Source: Balaenoptera acutorostrata
Lineage: Eukaryota; Chordata; Mammalia; Artiodactyla; Balaenopteridae
DNA length: 64,000 nucleotides
Assembly (NCBI RefSeq): GCF_949987535.1
Contig: NC_080080.1
Span: 64,385,006 to 64,449,005, forward strand
Reading direction: 5' to 3'
In this document: piece after piece, positions 34,272-63,792 of the stretch
How the letters are laid out: each line of letters opens with the position of its first letter
How positions within the stretch are numbered: position 1 is the stretch's first letter
Position numbers and translations under genes: made by a program
The notes under the pieces: model-generated
The model's database searches: none
What the model was told of the DNA's origin: nothing
What the model saw: only the letters and a program-made list of their open reading frames with translations

Positions 34272-37200
34272 CTAAATAAGAAAAAAAAATGGGAGAAGAT
34301 TAACACTTTTAACTTTTATAAAAGAATCAACCTATCCAATTAATTCTTCCACCTTTCTCCCTACAACATCATCATCAAAACAACAAAACCAAAACACCTA
34401 TATAGTGCTTATTATATTCCAGGCTCTATTTTAAGCACTTTACATATTTCATTCATGAAATCTAGAAAAAAGCCCTATGAGACTGATGTATAATTATCAT
34501 CATCATCACTCCCATTTAAAAGATGAGAAGGGCTTCCCTGGTGGCGCAGTGGTTGAGAATCTGCCTGCCAATGCAGGGGACACGAGTTCGAGCCCTGGTC
34601 TGGGAAGATCCCACATGCCGCGGAGCAACTAGGCCCGTGAGCCACAACTATTGAGCCTGCGCGTCTGGAGCCTGTGCTCCGCAACAAGAGAGGCCGTGAT
34701 AGTGAGAGGCCCGCGCACCGCGATGAAGAGTGGCCCCCGCTTGCCGCAACTAGAGAAAGCCCTCGCACAGAAACGAAGACCCAACACAGCCAAAAATAAA
34801 TAAGTTAATAATTAAATAAATTTTAAAAATAAATAAATAAATAAAAATAAAAGATGAGAAAATATGAGGTACTTGCTCAATGTCACACAGCTACCAAGTA
34901 GCTGTGTTGGGATTTAAACCCAGGCAATCTGACTCTAGGGTCCAGGCTGTTGGCCGTTACAAGGCACTGCCTCTCCAGCTGGGAAGTCCGCTTTAGGGTT
35001 GAGTGGCTTCTATCTCAGTTCCCAATAAAAGGTTTAATATTACTCAAAAATCTTTATGAATACTATAAAAGTTAACTCAGTCAGCAGATAATCAAATAAA
35101 GCTCTCTATTAACAAGCACTTCCACAGATCTAACATAAAATGTTCAAATATGGGGCTAACTTTTTCAGGCTAAGTGCCCAGCATTAAAACAGCAAAATAA
35201 AAAACAAACAAACAAAAAACACCACCAGTTGTTAAGAAACATATGGGAAAGGTAATCAACTTCTTTACCAAGGAAAAACATTCAAGTTAAAATAGTGAGA
35301 TATTTTTACTTATCATGTTAGAAAGATTAAAAAACCAGTGACTTCTGAACTGTATACTTAAAAATGGTCAAAATGGTAACTTTTACTTTATGTCTATTTT
35401 ACCACAGCAAATAAATAAATAACTTAGAATGTAAACTTTCTTAGTTTGAAGGTACAATTTTAACATGATCAAATACCATCGGTTTGGAAAACAGACAAGT
35501 TGAGATCCTAGAAGGGTTGATTATAAAGTTATTTTGGAAAAACAAAGTAAGCAAAAAAGGGGGGAGGGTTAGATACTAAAACATAAGATTCTATAATTAA
35601 AATAGTGTGGTACTGGCTCAGTACATAAACAGATCAATGGGAAAAAATGGGAAATCTAGACACAAACCTAACTGCATATGGAAATTTAATATAGAACAAA
35701 GATACAATCTAAAATAAGTGGTGCTGGGACAACCAGATTCAGAGAAAATTCAATCTATCCCTCATACCATATACCAGGAAAACTCCAAATAATCCAGAGA
35801 TTTAAGTGTATAAAATAAGAAAGGTATAAGAAGAAAATACCCGTGAAGTCCTTTATAATCTAAGAATAGGAAAACTTTTCTAATTATGACCGAAAATACA
35901 GAGGCAATCAAGGGGAAAGTTGATACACCTGATCACCTTTTTAAAATGTACATGGACATAAATACCGTAAACAAAGAGACAAATGAGAAAAATATTTGCA
36001 GCTTATATGACAAAGGGTTAATATCCCCAATACACAAAAGGTTTCTAGTATATGAGAAGAAAAGATCAACAACCCAATAAACAAACATGCCAGAAATATA
36101 AGCAGACAGTTCAATGAAACAAAAATGCACACGGCCTTTCAACAGATGAAATGATGCTACGCCTCAATCATAAGAAACATTCAATTAAAACCACAGTGAG
36201 ATACCGTTTTTCCCCCAAACTGGCAAAAACTAAAAATATGACATCATACTTTGTTGGTGAGGCTAAAACAAAGCAGACACTCTCATACATCACTCTTGCT
36301 TGAAGGCTTATTTTGCATCAGTAATTTAAAAATAATTCCTTCCCCCCACAGGTAGATGCCATGACATTGGTACACATGGGATTCAATGGGGACCAAGCCG
36401 CCTTCTATATAAAAGCCTCCTTAGCCCTTCCAACTACCTGTTTTCCCCATTACTCTTTCACACTATAGTAGGTTGAATAGTGTCCCCTCAAAATTCACAT
36501 CCATTTAGAACTTTAGAACGTGACCTTATTTGGAAATAGGGTCTTTGCAGACAATTAAAAGTTGAGATGAGATCATACTGGATTACGGTGGGCCCTACGT
36601 CCAATGAGAGTATCCTTAAAAGGACAGAACAAGACAAGCAGAGACACAGAGAACGCCGTGCAAAGTAGGTGGCAGAGACTGGAGTTATGCAGCTACAAGC
36701 CAAGGAAACATGAAGGATTGCTGGGAGCCACCAGAAGTTGGAAGAGACAAGGACAAGCTCTTTCTTAGAGCCTTCAGACAGCACGGAATGCCAACACCTT
36801 GATTTCAGACTTCTAGCCTTCAGAACTGTGAGAATAAATTTTTGTTGTTTTAATCCATCAAGCCTGTGGAAATGTATTGTAAGAGCCCTAGGAAACTTAT
36901 ACATACATACACTTTATTATGCCTGGACTGAAGTAATTGCTATTTTCTAAACATATTCTCATGCCTTGGCTCATACTACTTCCGTGCCTGGGATGCCCTT
37001 CTTTCACACGTCTTCATGTTCAAATTCTACTCATCTTAAAATGAGAATACTATGACATCCGTAATTATTTGCTGCTGAATTAACAAGAACCGTCAACTAA
37101 AAGTCCCTTCAAATATCTTTAAATTAGGACCCAATTTGGTAGTTTAAATGGTACCGCTATGTTAATGTCTCTCACTCAGTTTTACACAGAAAAAATATTA

Positions 37201-40161
37201 ATCCCTGATAAGTACAGTGACTTCTTATTAATATAATATTGAAGGAACTCAAACATTAAATTCTTCTACAGGTTACAGTTCTAGAACTTTGAATATCATG
37301 TGTAGCTCTGCTCTTCCACAAATATTATATCGTACCCACACTAAAATTAATTCCTATCTATATTCTCTTCTCTTCAGAATTGAGTCAAGTGGGAACATGA
37401 AAAAAATTGATTAAGCCTTCCCTTCATTTGAAGGAACGGTGTCTGTATTCAGAAAGAAGGGTACCATGGGGGTCACGGTGAACACATCTCAAGGGCATCA
37501 ATCTAGGTATCCCAGGCTCAATCCAGAGATGAGAAACAGGCTCAGTGACCCACTCATGCTGTGACTTCTGAAGAAATTTCTACCATCCGAAATTGATTAT
37601 TCCAATAACTTCAGAACGCCACTCAATACTGATTATCAGTCCTTATTCCCAAAAAGTTTTAAGTAGCTAAAATTGTATTTTAAACATACTCTATTTTAAT
37701 GTCACACACTCTTGAGAACTTACAGACTTCCAGATTAAATTTTAGACAACTGGTTAACACCAGCATGATCAAAAACACACATGCAAATGGGGCACAGAAA
37801 TCTTGTGGCCAACCTGGCTATAAAGTAATCCTCCAGATATTTCAGGTTATACTTTTTTTTTTTAAGATTATTAAGTTTGTGATTTGTTCAAGTTCCTGAG
37901 GTTGTATTTCATTTTAAGTTCTTCTGACTTTCCCTACTAAAATATTCCATACTAAATACTGAATTATGACCTAAAGAAAGAGCTTTAAACTTGTAGCTAT
38001 CTAATACACTGCCCTTTCCTTCTCCACGATAACTCCCTACTACCTGGAAAACCACTAAGTAAATATGTTTGCTGAAAATTCTAAGATGACCTAAAAAAAT
38101 GTAAAATTAATATATCTTTGAATTATAAAAGTATTACTGCTCATTTTAACTGCAAAATCTAAAAACATATACCGTAAATGTCTACTTACCCGAAATAACT
38201 ACTCCTAAGAGGTATTCGCCCATATTTTTTTCCTCTGCATATTCAAACATTACATAAACATACACTTTTTGTTCTGTTTTATTTTGTTGCTAAACATCCC
38301 GAAAGGTGACCAAAGGATGGAATCTTTAGTGCCCAGCCATAAGATCACAAAGTCATAAGAGTCTACAAAAACCTTTTTAAAGTCTCCTAAAAATGCAAAG
38401 GTCTTAACCTCTAAATCTTTTATCAACAGACCACAAGAAAAAAATTATAATTTTTCCTTCTGCCTTGCAATTACAGGGTGCTAAAATAATAAGTATCATA
38501 TGCTAAGAACCTTTTTTATAAGTAAAAGGGGGGAAAAAAGGAAATATCCTCACTTCTGATTACCCACCAAATACTGTTCGGGCCAGATTCCCAGTATAAA
38601 TCAGCCTTCCATCTTCTGATTTTTCAAGTTGTGTATGTAAACATCGAACACATCTTCCCCAACAAACAGGTATCTATTGAAACAGAGACCATTATAATGT
38701 GAGTACATGATAAATTGCATTTTAGGCCAACTTTTAAATTTTTTTAAGTTTATTTTGAAAAATATAATAAAGAGTAAAAGAGAACTTATCACATGGGGTG
38801 ATTTAAGGAATTCTTCCAATAATCTACAAAGCTAAAGAAAGCAAACTGAGTAACAGAATGGCTTTCCTTAATTCCACTCACAAGTAGACATTGAATTGGG
38901 AGTTTGAAGACCTAGGTTTGCATCCCAGCTAGAAGCATTTTAAAGTGTGACCTTAAACAAGGAAAAAGATAGTGGAATAGTTTCTTCTATTCCACATCAC
39001 TCTCGCTCAACTGTCAAAGATTTAAATGCATTAGCTTTTTTTAAAAAATTAAGTTTAATTATGTAAGTAAAATACTGCAAATTCAGAAAGTTTAAAGTCC
39101 GGACTTCTTTTAATACTTCTAAAATATTTATACTATAGCTAGTATTAAAAAAAAAAAAAAAAAAGAATAACTCTTTCCCCAAGGGTCTCGTATCCATCTC
39201 TTGCTCCTCGCAAGGAAAATATTTTACTTGAACTCCTACATTAAATTTCACAGGAACAAAAGAGTTGCCCGAACCTCTGCAAATGACTTTCACAACACAC
39301 ACTCTTCAAGATGTAGAAGGCATGCCTAATCCCTTTATGCTGAAATTTAATGCGATTCCAATTCCCGCGTTGGCCTTTCCTCCCAAATTTCAACCATGTT
39401 TGCTAATCCTAATATTTTACAGGGCAGGATTAGGAGACAATTTATTCAGATTAAAATGAGAAGGATTAACGTCTCCATCCCATTTTTCCAAGGAGCAAAG
39501 GAATTCCTAAAAATAGAGCCACCTAATAAAAAACAGAACAAACTCAAAATCAGGTTCCCCGAGTTCTTTCAGTTCGGTCTCCACGTGGTGCATCTAATCT
39601 CGCTGCAAATTAACCCTTCCGAGCTTGCGCTCGACAGAAAAAAAAAAAAATGAGAGTCCTCACAAGCCCGCTGGATTTGCAACCATCTCTGCAAAGTGAC
39701 TGGAACCGCCCAGAAAATAAGCACTTTCCAAGGGACACTGCTGGACTCGCGGGGGCTGCGAACCCCGGGAGCACCGGCCTGTTGCCCAGGCCGAGGCCGG
39801 CCACTCCTGCCAGTCCCGCAGCACGGGGCTCCTTCAGCACCAGAGCCGCCGTGCAGGCCGGGGAGAAGCTATGGGAGAGCCGGGCTCCCCAGGCCCGGTG
39901 CTACTCCCACCCCCGCCCTTACTCGGGTCCGCGAGCCCTCTGACCGCCGACCTGCGCTCGCACCCGACACGGCAGAAGCGTCGCGGCTGCCGACAGCCCC
40001 GCGCCCCCGCCGCCGCCCCGCCCCGAGGAGCCTCTGCAGGAAGCCGCCCGCCAGACGGCCGCCCTAGGGCCTCGGAGCGCAGTGGCTGCCCACGGTGCCG
40101 TCCTCTTCCCACCGAGCCGAAGGCCGGCCGCCCACGGGCCGCCCAACGCCAGAAGCAGCAT
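33814..40161 (-). CDS. TMEM70: TMEM70, mitochondrial ATP synthase assembly factor, complete in three exons
   Basis: TMEM70 is a mitochondrial inner-membrane hairpin protein that supports assembly of ATP synthase, chiefly its c-ring; loss in people causes complex V deficiency. The CDS joins 40161-39952, 38673-38568 and 34271-33814 (210+106+458 nt) for 257 residues and a stop; human is 260. Residues 1-70 are Arg/Ala/Gly-rich with almost no acidic residues, as expected of a presequence, and are poorly conserved. From [18 protein letters not shown] onward the match to human is close. Two hydrophobic segments (about 110-127 and 138-160) form the hairpin; the C-terminal part ([20 protein letters not shown] onward) is the conserved matrix-facing domain. 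Exon 2 ends at c.316, matching the human boundary. The gene lies head-to-head with ELOC and starts in a CpG island. Confidence 0.97.
34385..34945 (-). repeat. MIR split by a long CHR-type SINE (34530-34848, plus)
   Basis: MIR text on both sides (TATTCCAGGCTCTATTTTAA; TGTCACACAGCTACCAAGTA). The SINE has the 12-bp duplication AAAAGATGAGAA (34518-34529, 34849-34860). In TMEM70 intron 2. Confidence 0.88.
35330..36265 (+). repeat. Old L1 fragments
   Basis: 35330-35420 is an L1 3' end (GAACTGTATACTTAAAAATG). 35480-36265 is diverged ORF2 text (AATAGTGTGGTACTGGCTCA). In TMEM70 intron 2. Confidence 0.65.
36465..37040 (+). repeat. MaLR/MLT1-like LTR followed by an LINE-2-like piece
   Basis: ACCTTATTTGGAAATAGGGT, CACCTTGATTTCAGACTTCT and CAGAACTGTGAGAATAAATT; from 36905, text like the L2 3' region. 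Confidence 0.55.
37040..38560. other. TMEM70 intron 2, unassigned
   Basis: AT-rich; no repeat or exon recognised. Confidence 0.35.
38568..38673 (-). CDS. TMEM70: TMEM70 coding exon 2
   Basis: 106 nt between an acceptor ending CAATAG and the donor GTGGGT. It reads [20 protein letters not shown] then [16 protein letters not shown] across the junction, against IPVYWEGYVRF... and [11 protein letters not shown] in human. Only the donor just after TTTG keeps frame with exon 3. A shifted frame of the same bases is open for 72 codons and is spurious. Confidence 0.95.
38674..39750. other. TMEM70 intron 1
   Basis: MIR-like text at 38885-38990 (GGGAGTTTGAAGACCTAGGT). A poly-A run lies near 39147-39163. 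No exon seen. Confidence 0.4.
39952..40161 (-). CDS. TMEM70: TMEM70 coding exon 1
   Basis: 210 nt, exactly 70 codons, from the ATG at 40161-40159 (G at -3) to CAG, followed by a GTCGGC donor. It begins [20 protein letters not shown] and ends LLPCRVRAQ, matching the start and length recalled for human exon 1 although the interior differs. It lies in a CpG island, so GC and CpG content are high. The open frame extends upstream without a nearby stop, but this ATG matches the human start. Confidence 0.93.
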
Positions 40162-40297
40162 CCCGCGCGTGACCAGAAGCGGCGACTGCACTGCGGCGGC
40201 AGCCGGGCACGCCGAGGCGCAGCTCCTCACCGGACCGCGGCAGAGACGAGCCGCGCGCTCGCCGCCGCCTGCAGGTCCGCGGGTCGCACTGGCCGCC

Positions 40298-40309
40298 TGC
40301 GCGTGCGCA
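40298..40309 (-). promoter_or_regulatory. NRF1-type binding site
   Basis: The minus strand reads TGCGCACGCGCA, which fits the NRF1 consensus YGCGCAYGCGCR at every position. It lies 137 bp upstream of the TMEM70 ATG. NRF1 is known to drive many nuclear genes for mitochondrial proteins; its action here is inferred. Confidence 0.6.
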
Positions 40310-40459
40310 GAATGGACGGCCCGCCGGCAACCTGCCCAGGCACGCGCGTTCCTTGTGGGCTGAGATCGACCTGACCCTCGCTGCCGGGACCAGCAAATGG
40401 CCATTCCGCGCGCTGCTTCCCCTCGTCGGAGTCTGGCGCTCTTTATAACCGTGTGGAAG

Positions 40460-41050
40460 GACAGAGGGGAGAGACACGCGCGAAGGACAAAGCCTGGAAG
40501 CAGGGTTAAATCTTTCATTCTCGTGGGCATCATTTTCTGTGCCCAAAAAACCATTTTCTCTGCGGAAAATGTTTCTAACCTGTTGGCACAGAGGAATAAT
40601 ACAGTGCACGTTTGAACAAAAATGAATAGTAATTTAATCCAACCAGTAGGTTGGTAGAAAATGAGAGGAACTTGTTCATATAATGTTGATACTTGTCAAA
40701 TTTGTCTTAGGAAATCACTCTCATCCGTTTACACGATTGTTCATTATTTGTTAAAGAGATATTGAGCGCCTCGCCAACTGCCAGGACTAAGTTGGAAGCA
40801 GAGGATACAAAGATACTGAATAAAATTGGAAATCCACAATGCTTACATAGTGAGGGAAACACCTAAAAATTAGCTAAAATATAATGCTGAAATATAATTG
40901 TAATATACCAATTTACAAAATGCTGCAGAGGCCCGAGAGACAGAATGATTAATTTGGCCTCTGAATGTCCAAAGGTTCAGCTGGGTATTGAGGGATGAGC
41001 ATTCAACTAGTAAAGGACGCTTTTGTTTTCTATTTCAGAACCATGTTTTT
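40460..41050. other. Unassigned sequence upstream of TMEM70
   Basis: No gene or repeat identified with confidence; 40750-40830 looks like an old repeat tail. Confidence 0.3.
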
Positions 41051-41069
41051 CACTCAGTATGGTACTGGC

Positions 41070-41395
41070 GGGCTTCCCTGGTGGCGCAGTGGTTGAGAGT
41101 CTGCCTGCCAATGCAGGGGACACGAGTTCGAGCCCTGGTCCAGGAAGATCCTACATGCCGCCGAGCAACTAAGCCCGTGCGCCACCACGACTGAGCCTGT
41201 GCTCCAGAGCCCGCGAGCCACAACTACTGAGCCCGCGTGCCTAGAGCCCGTGCTCTGCAACAAGAGGAGCCACCACAGTGAGAACCCCGTGCACCGCACG
41301 CGCTCACAGTAACTAGAGAAAGCCCACGCAAAGCAATGAAGACCCAATGCAGCTAAAAATAAAATAAGTTTATAAATAAAATAAAATAAAATATA
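41070..41395 (+). mobile_element. Long CHR-type SINE
   Basis: GGGCTTCCCTGGTGGCGCAG start, extended middle (GAGCCACAACTACTGAGCCC twice) and a tail AATAAAATAAAATAAAATAT. Confidence 0.88.
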
Positions 41396-41519
41396 TATAT
41401 GTTATTGGCATAGGAGAGGAACAAACTAATAGTCGAAAATAGTATCACCTTCGCAACTCCAAATCCTGTCTATTTTTTTCTGGGTATCCAGAAGGACAAA
41501 ATTATACTATTTCTTTATG

Positions 41520-41995
41520 GATAACTTAACTTTCTTTCTTTCGTTTGTTCATTGAAGTATAGTTGATTTACAGTGTTGTGCTAATTTCTGCACATTATAT
41601 ATTATAGCAAAGTGACTCAGTTACACACATATATACGTTCTTTTGTCATATTCTTTTCCATTATGGTTTATCCCAGGAGATTGGATATAGTTCCCTGTGC
41701 TATACAGTAGGACGTTGTTGTTTATCCATTCTAAACGTAATAGTTTGCATCTACTAACCCCAAACTCCCAGTCCATCCCTCCCCCTCCCTCTGCCCCTTG
41801 GCAACCACACCTGTTCTCTGTGAGTCTGTTTCTGTTTTGTAGATAGGTTCATTTGTGCCATATTTTAGATTGCACATATAAGTGATATCATATGTCTTTT
41901 TCTGACTCATTCGCTTAGTATGATGACCTCTATGGCATCCATGTTGCCGCAAATGGCATTATTTTGTTCTTTTTTATGGCTGAGTAATATTTCAC

Positions 41996-42043
<48 letters not shown>

Positions 42044-42115
42044 ACATCTTCTTTATCCATTCATCTGTCGATGGACATTTAGGTTGTTTCCATGTCTTTG
42101 CTATTGTAACTTCCC
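41520..42115 (-). repeat. L1 3' end with an (AT)n microsatellite
   Basis: TTGAAGTATAGTTGATTTAC start; the ORF2 end is reversed (GGCTGAGTAATATTTCACTG). About 20 AT units at 42003-42040. Confidence 0.85.
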
Positions 42116-42265
42116 TTTTTTAAAGTTATCCTCCACTTACCTTTCAAAAACTCTTGTTTTAGTGTAATTCATATTACAAACAATATCAATTAGCCATTAT
42201 TGTACTGATATGTATGTAAATTTTTCTGTTCATATAGTGTTTTTCTTTAATACCTTTAAAAAGAT

Positions 42266-43085
42266 AAACTGAGGCATGCTAAAATTTTTGAGTTTACTTG
42301 AGCAAAAATTTATTCAAATCGGACAGCACCAAAACTGGAAGTGGTCAGGAGCACTCCACTGACAGGAGCTAGGGGCAAGGTTTTTATGGAGAAGATGCAC
42401 ATGCAAAGCAAGGAAATTATTTGATTGGTTATAGCTTATGCCACACTGTGAGGCATGTAGGATCTTAGTTCCGCGACCAGGGATCTAACCCATGCCCCCT
42501 GCAGTGGAAGTGTGGAGTATTAACCACTAGACCGCCAGGGAAGTCCCTGCTTATAGCTTATGCTGTTGCATTATTTGAGAAAAATCTAGTTGTCTGTTTG
42601 TGATTGGTTGTAAATACCTTGAGGTATTTATAAGACTTGAATCTGGCTTAGCTTTTGGGTTGCTCACTAAACTACCAAGGCATCAGAGCCATCTCAGTCT
42701 AATGGCCTCTTTGTATGATTACTTCAACAATACATTGAGGGACTTCCCTGGTGGCACAGTGATTAAGAATCTGCCTGCCAATGTAGGGAACACGGGTCCG
42801 AGCCCAGGTCCGGGAAGATCCCACATGCCGCAGAGTAACTGAGCCCGTGTGCCACAACTACTGAGCCTGCACTCTAGAGCCAAGCCAGTGAGCCACAACT
42901 ACTGAGCCCGCACGTCTAGAGCCCCTGCTCCACAACAACAGAAGCCACCGCAGTGAGAAGCCCGCGCACTGCAACGAACAGTAGCCCCCGATCTCAGTGA
43001 CTAGAGAAAGCCCGCACAGCAACAAAGACCCAACGCAGTCAAAAATTAATTAAATAATTAATTTAAAAATATATATATATATATT
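42266..43085. repeat. LTR-like sequence with two SINEs
   Basis: LTR-like text (GTTTACTTGAGCAAAAATTT, TGATTGGTTGTAAATACC) is interrupted by a short minus SINE (42439-42546, duplication of TTATAGCTTATGC) and followed by a long plus SINE (42740-43070). Confidence 0.6.
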
Positions 43086-43099
43086 GAGAGAACCTGAAT

Positions 43100-45650
43100 T
43101 TTTATCTTCTGTTAAGCTTAGTTTCTTCCTACAGAAACTATAAGCAAATGGAAATAATAATATTTGGTCTACTCAAGGTTTCTAAGTAGCTAAAATGAGA
43201 TGATATTCTGAAAATTCTGTGCTATAGAATTATATGAAATTGTCATTCATGGTTAAAAAGATTTCCCAATTCTAGTAGTTTAGAGATAATTTTTGAATAT
43301 ATACTACTTGAGTGGGATTTTAGAATGATACTAAGGCTGTTTACAAAATAAGCCTTGATTCCCCATTCATATCATCTGAGAGAGTCCCTTTAAAGATGGA
43401 GGGAGATAGAAAAATTGAAAATGGCTATCACTTGTAGAATGTATGACTACCATTATTGTATGTATTTTTTGTTTGTTTTTGGGCTGTCTTTCCTCCCCAT
43501 CCACCAGCCCCCATCCTCTCCTTTAACATGAGCTAAAGGGCAGAATGGTGTGATGGAAAAAAGAAAAGAAAAATTGTGGTAAAGCTAGTATTTTGATAAA
43601 GACCCTAAATACTTCTTTATACATTACTAGTTTCGAAAATAAACTACGAGAATCTTTGGGGAAAAGAAGTTGTCAACAGATTATCAAGATCTTTTAAAAT
43701 GTTCATATTCTAAAGAAATAGAAACATGGTCAAAGATTTCTGCAGATACTGAACACAGTATTACATGAAGTGATTTAAAAATGGAAATATGGTCAATGTC
43801 CAACATTTAAGGAAATACTTAAGTGAGTCATGGTACATTTGGACAATGTAAGTATATACAGACATTAAAAATGATGCTTGTTGAGATTTTGGTTACAGAA
43901 GTGTGGGTTATTGAGGTTTGTTGAGTTGGAAAATAAATAAAGAACCATATATATCCACAGTATAATCTATGTAAAAGTGTATTAAAAAACCAAATTTATC
44001 TGCAATTTCTGCATTTTTATAAGCATGTATTATATTGATTACATAATAAATAAAATTTTTAAGTAAAATTTTGCGTTTTTTAAAAAAACAGTCCTAGACT
44101 AGATTCTAGCCCTAAATCTGGCATTAGCTGGCCTCAGTATCCTCACCTGGAAAATTCTATCATTCTCTAGGCAACTAACAGAGTGACCCTTATGGAAGGT
44201 GATAATGCAATGAGGAAAAGGGAAAGTTTTAAGGGGAGAAAACAACACTTCTGAAGTAGAGGAGGAAAAGTATAATTGAAAATGGGCCCACAGCCTCCTT
44301 TTCTCACCCCATTGCCTCTCCTCCCCACCAAATTCTACTCTGAGCTATTATAACCAAAAAACTTTAATAATTTTTGCAAAGGCTTTGAAAAATTAACCCA
44401 GGACGGTCTGTCCGGTATTGCTTTTGCAACACCTTTTATCTGCCAAATGAACTAAAAAAGTTGCAGGCAAAAGTCACTAATTAGGTCAACAAACTTTGGA
44501 TCGCCTGTATCTGTTTTCCTTTTGCGGACATCGTTACACAACAGTCGGAGTTGAGCAACTTGCAATGGTGAGAGTCTTGGCCCTACATTCCTTTCATGCC
44601 ACAGTCCGGTAAACAGAGGGTGAACTTTATTTAGCTGTTTCACCCTTCCTGGAAGGGTGCCTAAATTTCACCAAGGGAAAGCGAGTAAAGACGGCTCTGA
44701 TTTACGATAGTTCGACTTACAATTTCTTGACTATACCATGGTGCCAAAGCTACCCGCATTCAGTAGAAACCATACACAATTTGAAATTTTAATCTTTTCC
44801 TGGGCTACCAATACGCAGTATGAAACTCTCTCTCCGGTGTTTAAGCTCCTAATCAGCCACCCAAACAGGAGGGTAAACAACCAATACACTTATACAACCA
44901 TTGTGTTTTTCACTTTCAGTACAAATAATCAATAAATTACCTAAGATAATCAACACTTTATTATAAAATAAGCTTTCCATTGGACGATTTCTGCCCAACT
45001 GCAGGCTAATGTAAGCATTCTGAGCACATTCTAAGATAAGCTAGGCTAAATTATGTTGAATAGGTTAGGTCTATTAAATGCATTTTCGACTTACGACATT
45101 TTCAAATTCCACTGGGCTTATCAGGACATAACCCCATCTTAAGTGGAGGTAAGATTTGTAAAAATGATAAGGGGATTGGGGGTGGGGGGAAGCGCGCCGG
45201 GGAGAGAGCAGGAGAAAGAGGAGAGAAAGGAGGGGCAAAGGGGGCGTGGAGTGACAAAGATGGTGTCAGAACTGAGTACTGGTGGCAGGACTTGCGGTGA
45301 GTGATTTCAGAATCCAGAAGCTGAGCAACCCTGTGGCTGGCAGGGAGCAGGAGGTGGGGGAAAGGCCTCAGAGTGGGGGTGGGGGGCGTGGTTAGTTTTC
45401 AGTAAACACCGAAAGGTACCGGGAAGAGAGGAAATGAGGCCAGCGATTTCGCGAGCTGTTGGGACGCTCTTCAACAAGCTCTGCAACTTTTCACAAAAGA
45501 CAAGCTGCTTCATAAAGAGCACGATCTTGTTAGCATAGCAACCGCACTCCCACTACCCAATCTTTCCTCTGCAGATAGTCTCCGACCTCTACGCGTACCC
45601 CTAAACGAGCGGCAGGAACAATCTCCAAAATTACAAGGTTCTTAACATTC
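43100..45650. other. TMEM70-ELOC intergenic stretch
   Basis: Old L1-like text near 43780-44060. 44690-45160 looks like a common mammalian interspersed repeat (TACGATAGTTCGACTTAC near the start, TTCGACTTACGACATTTTCA near the end) whose name I am not sure of. 45180-45400 is purine-rich. No gene seen. Confidence 0.35.
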
Positions 45651-45655
45651 AGCGT

Positions 45656-45857
45656 GAGAAACTACAAGTCCCAGGTTGCAGTGCTGCCTCAACCAAATAC
45701 GACAGTACCCGCCAGAGAAACTACAAATCCCAGGATGCAATGCTGCCTCGGACCCCCTCCCCACACACACACACACACACCCCCGCCCCCCAGCACCTCT
45801 TTGAGGATGCTGTCCCCGCGGAAATCAGATCAGGATCGGCGCTGCATGCTGGGAGTC
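45656..45857. promoter_or_regulatory. Cluster of ZNF143/THAP11-like (ACTACAnnTCCCAG) boxes
   Basis: Two near-identical 35-bp units (45656-45690 and 45715-45749, 32/35 matching, 59 bp apart) each carry the box, at 45661-45679 (ACTACAAGTCCCAGGTTGC) and 45720-45738 (ACTACAAATCCCAGGATGC). A reversed partial copy, GCATGCTGGGAGTC, is at 45844-45857. This is the known SBS-type promoter motif bound by ZNF143 and THAP11. Confidence 0.65.
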
Positions 45858-45998
45858 AAAAGACCCAGAATAGGATTGGTTGAGACTTTCCAGGGACGAC
45901 CGTCCTCTTAGGCTTGGCCTGTGGGAGAAGGGAGGGGGCGCTGCGCACTTCCTGTAGACGCCGGCGGGCGACGGACTCAGCGAGTCCCCGCCTCACCA

Positions 45999-63574
<17,576 letters not shown>

Positions 63575-63575
<1 letters not shown>

Positions 63576-63792
63576 ATAAAATAAATTATAATAAACTGTT
63601 AACTTTTTTCAGTATTTAATACCTGTAGTTCAGTTAGTAATTTTTTCATATATAGCATGTTGCCTGTGTGCAATTGAACTTTAAAGTTCATTGCAAAGCA
63701 GATTATCTTCTGTTCTTTTGCATAGCAATCAGAGTTGAAATTTGTTTGCTACATCAACAAATTAAGGACATTTTCACAAATTGAGAAATAAA
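63575..63792 (+). promoter_or_regulatory. ELOC 3' UTR start with candidate poly(A) signals
   Basis: AATAAA occurs at 63575-63580, 63580-63585 and 63590-63595, within 20 bases of the stop, and again at 63787-63792. The first overlaps the stop codon and is too close to be sure of use; 63787 is a more usual distance. Longer UTR forms past the window are possible. Confidence 0.5.

Larger units (their letters stand above)
39750..40420. promoter_or_regulatory. CpG-rich TMEM70 promoter and first exon
   Basis: A sharp rise in GC and CpG compared with the AT-rich flanks, covering TMEM70 exon 1 and the sequence just upstream. No TATA box is obvious. A full NRF1-type palindrome (TGCGCGTGCGCA on plus) sits at 40298-40309, about 140 bp upstream of the ATG. 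These are typical of a housekeeping gene for a mitochondrial protein. Confidence 0.8.

Noticed and set aside
38601..38819. 72-codon minus frame over TMEM70 exon 2
   Set aside because: It is in the wrong frame; the spliced exon is read one base off and gives the conserved [11 protein letters not shown].
39871..40609. Several frames of 93-211 codons on both strands
   Set aside because: CpG-island sequence has few stop codons. Only the minus frame from 40161 to 39952 is real, as TMEM70 exon 1.
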